DNA of 64,000 nucleotides, taken from the NCBI GenBank assembly GCA_963971305.1, contig OZ020304.1, forward strand, positions 5,961,576-6,025,575, given 5' to 3'. The translations under genes and the position numbers were made by a program. Each line of letters opens with the position of its first letter. Within the stretch, counting starts at the first letter, position 1. This document shows positions 62,601 through 64,000 of the stretch, piece after piece. Origin of the DNA: Arcuatula senhousia (lineage: Eukaryota; Mollusca; Bivalvia; Mytilida; Mytilidae). The notes beneath the pieces are model-generated. The model saw only the letters and a program-made list of their open reading frames with translations, was not told the DNA's origin and did not search any database.

Positions 62601-64000
62601 CAAGAGAGTATCTGAGACAAAAGGACAACAAGTAATTAACGGGACGTAAAGATACTCTCTTGAGAACACTCAAAGTTACTGACAGCTAGCTAAGAAGCAT
62701 CCATCGACTGATGTAAAAAATCAAGTATGTCGATTTTAAATCTGACACAACACGTCAAACACTTGATTTGATGATGCATAATCACACAAAACCGACACTC
62801 TTGACCGCTGTAATGCTAAAAAATGACATTAGTATAAAAAGGCAATTAACATTTTAAAGTAAGTATCAAATTATCAATATTTTTGCCAAAGAAGACTAAA
62901 TTCAAAGATTTTACTAAAATATCCATTTCATAACCTTTTTTTAATAAAGTTTTAAGCCAATTTTGCATTCCCAAGGGATTGTTTTTGAATTTATTTGCTC
63001 TATAAACAACATTACCGTAGAAATCTGGATGGGATATTCCCTTTAGGCTTTACAATCAAAAGTCGTCGTGTACAGTTAAATTTTCCAATAAGGTATAGAT
63101 ATTTATGATAAAACTTAGTAAACGACTTCACTTATTTTTGGTAACGATATCCTTGTTTTAGTAATTTTTTTGTAATACACCGGTTTTTATCATTAAAATC
63201 AGACACACCACTGTATACTTCAAAATGCATAACAGTATAATGACAATTTTTTTTATATGTTTAATCAAGTAGTTTGTATTCATTTTGATAAGTTTGATTT
63301 ATAAGCAAATTCAAGGAGAATTTGATTATTTAGATATACATGTATTGTTATTGTAACAACCAATTTTGGCTATGCAATGGTTTGTATTTGTGATATTGTT
63401 TCTTTTTAATTAACAGGTAGATCATTGGTTGGTGTTTTCCCAAGGGAGATTATCCTGTGCCAATGATTTTACAGCAGCAGTTGCCTACCTTGACACAGTT
63501 CTTGGGCCAGTGACCTACCTTGTAGGACATGATGTGACTATTGCTGACTTTGCAGTATGGGAAGTGCTTCATGGTAAAATTAAAATGCTGTTTAGAAGCA
63601 ACAAGAAATGACAGTGTTCACAAAAATTATAATTTTCACTCCTATCTTTCATAAAAAAATGATTAAGAATAGTATCCAAATGCTGTGGATTTATTTATTT
63701 TTGCAGTGATCTACTGTTGTGGTTTCTCCAACAAGGACATTGTGTTGGATTTCAAATTTTGGGATTTGCACATATTGCTACAATGTACAAGGAATTATTA
63801 TTTTTACAATTATTGTTCACACTTGTATCCTTTTTTTATTGTTTAATAACCCCTTATCTACGAAAACCATGAAAATTGGTACCTCACAAATAAAACTGAA
63901 TCCACTCCAGAGGACCCATACAAATTACTTATATATAAAACATTTGTTTTTCAGTAATATCTCTGATTACATTTCTTGATGTTTCTATGTTCTTTACAGC
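59649..64000 (+). CDS. EPRS: Bifunctional glutamate/proline-tRNA ligase, 5' part (GST-like domain)
   Basis: Four exons (59649-59691, 61579-61672, 61937-62036, 63417-63573) join in phase to 131 codons plus one base; the gene continues beyond the window. The peptide matches the N-terminal GST-like domain of animal EPRS: AALLTAEYI at the start, a SICRFLARSYPDLALYG block, EVDHWLVFS-type helix start, and TYLVGHDVTIADFAVWEVLHG. In animals this domain docks the enzyme into the multi-synthetase complex; the later catalytic domains charge tRNA-Glu and tRNA-Pro in the cytosol. The ATG is the first after a housekeeping-type promoter. The last bases of the window (ttctttacag|c) look like the next acceptor. 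Alternatives (other synthetases or eEF1 with GST-like parts) fit less well. Confidence 0.88.
59966..60124. mobile_element. 159-bp hairpin MITE in EPRS intron 1
   Basis: GTGCTTTCCATTATGCGGTT at the left pairs with its inverse at the right (60103-60124, with small indels). Further inverted blocks (GTTCGTACC, GGTTCGG/CCGAACC-type) pair across the centre. No clear target duplication. Confidence 0.75.
60165..61135. mobile_element. Foldback-type element in EPRS intron 1
   Basis: GGCACAGGATACGGTTACTG (60169) is inverted at about 61100-61125. GGAGACCGAATCGTTTACGA (60485) is inverted at about 61013-61036. GTAACAATAAGAAT-type stretches form further short palindromes. The left arm is about 3 times longer than the right, so the right arm has a deletion or the left an insertion (60240-60440). 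No ORF of interest. Confidence 0.6.
61272..61376 (+). repeat. 105-bp intronic segment duplicated in intron 3
   Basis: CTTGTGTTAAATTAACAATA, GATTGAATCTTGATTAATAT and CATAACAGTATAAATACAAA recur in intron 3, split between 62139-62201 and 63213-63252 by about 1.0 kb of inserted sequence. Confidence 0.7.
61579..61672 (+). CDS. EPRS: EPRS exon 2
   Basis: 94 nt between ttattttag and AA|gtaagttt; encodes AALLTAEYIIKKGKNG through SLAVDK. This is the first strand-helix unit of the GST-like fold. Confidence 0.88.
61937..62036 (+). CDS. EPRS: EPRS exon 3
   Basis: 100 nt between ttttttcag and GAG|gtttgt; encodes the FTNNYSICRFLARSYPDLAL block that corresponds to ...ILRYLAR... in vertebrate EPRS. Confidence 0.9.
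62206..62841. repeat. 640-bp interspersed repeat, copy 2 (EPRS intron 3)
   Basis: Near-identical partner of 16727-17368, same boundaries. It lies at the left edge of the roughly 1.0-kb block that splits the duplicated intronic segment. Confidence 0.85.
63417..63573 (+). CDS. EPRS: EPRS exon 4
   Basis: 157 nt between taacag and CATG|gtaaaa; encodes VDHWLVFSQGRLS through ADFAVWEVLH, the C-terminal helical part of the GST-like domain and the strongest family match. Confidence 0.92.
63850..63912. repeat. Relic of the CGTGGTTT/AAACCACG MITE family
   Basis: CTACGAAAACCATGAAAATT, GGTACCTCACAAATAAAACT, GAATCCAC matches the right end of the copies at 4417-4600 and 34548-34742. Lies in EPRS intron 4. 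Confidence 0.5.

Noticed and set aside
63700..63760. Possible EPRS exon after tttttgcag at 63706
   Set aside because: Reading in the phase left by exon 4 gives a Cys-rich peptide unlike the conserved Trp-containing helix expected next. The site at the window end (ttctttacag) is a better candidate.

Overview
The window looks like nuclear DNA of a bivalve mollusc, possibly a mussel. It is AT-rich, genes have short exons in repeat-filled introns with GT-AG borders, the motif TACATGTA is frequent, and many interspersed repeats have a design known from bivalves (tandem ~145-200 bp monomers, a short GAC/GGAC-type microsatellite and a terminal hairpin, like the oyster 'pearl' elements). Species is inference.

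Three protein-coding genes can be supported. (1) On the minus strand, 15773 to 8031, a complete six-exon CCDC85-family gene (predicted 656 residues): conserved coiled-coil N-terminus, conserved C-terminal helix, then a long proline-rich tail. (2) On the minus strand, 45803 to 36282, one uninterrupted 3173-codon ORF for a giant C2H2 zinc-finger protein with about 34 fingers in clusters and two in-frame minisatellites; a probable 5' UTR exon lies at 52268-52344. (3) On the plus strand, from 59649 to the window edge, the first four exons of the bifunctional glutamyl-prolyl-tRNA synthetase (EPRS), encoding its GST-like N-terminal domain. A small plus-strand ORF at 646-891 encodes a possible single-pass membrane protein or a last exon; I do not recognise it.

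The rest is mostly mobile DNA. The most informative element is a Ngaro-type tyrosine-recombinase retrotransposon at 19472-23956 (minus strand). It has all four split direct repeats (A1 - ORFs - B1 A2 - B2), reverse transcriptase/RNase H, a tyrosine recombinase and an SGNH-hydrolase ORF. It sits, without target duplication, inside one unit of an array of GTTCCCCAGAGGAAC hairpins, so the pre-insertion site can be read directly. Other elements: a 2.46 kb foldback element with ~1.2 kb arms (4953-7407), a Mutator-like 1.19 kb element with a perfect 10-bp target duplication (58038-59226), several hairpin MITEs with readable target duplications, a LINE relic (56040-56525), and at least ten pearl-like elements, some nested.

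Layout: 1-4.9 kb small ORF and repeats; 4.95-7.4 kb foldback; 8.0-15.8 kb CCDC85 gene; 16.5-18.1 kb pearl-like element with a nested 640-bp repeat; 19.4-24.4 kb hairpin array split by Ngaro; 24.9-33.1 kb MITEs and pearl-like elements; 33.1-45.8 kb zinc-finger gene and its 3' flank; 46.2-58.0 kb pearl-like repeats, the candidate 5' exon and the LINE relic; 58.0-59.2 kb Mutator-like element; 59.5-64.0 kb 5' end of EPRS. The three recognised genes have unrelated jobs (cell-contact scaffold, nuclear DNA binding, translation), and nothing suggests they act together.
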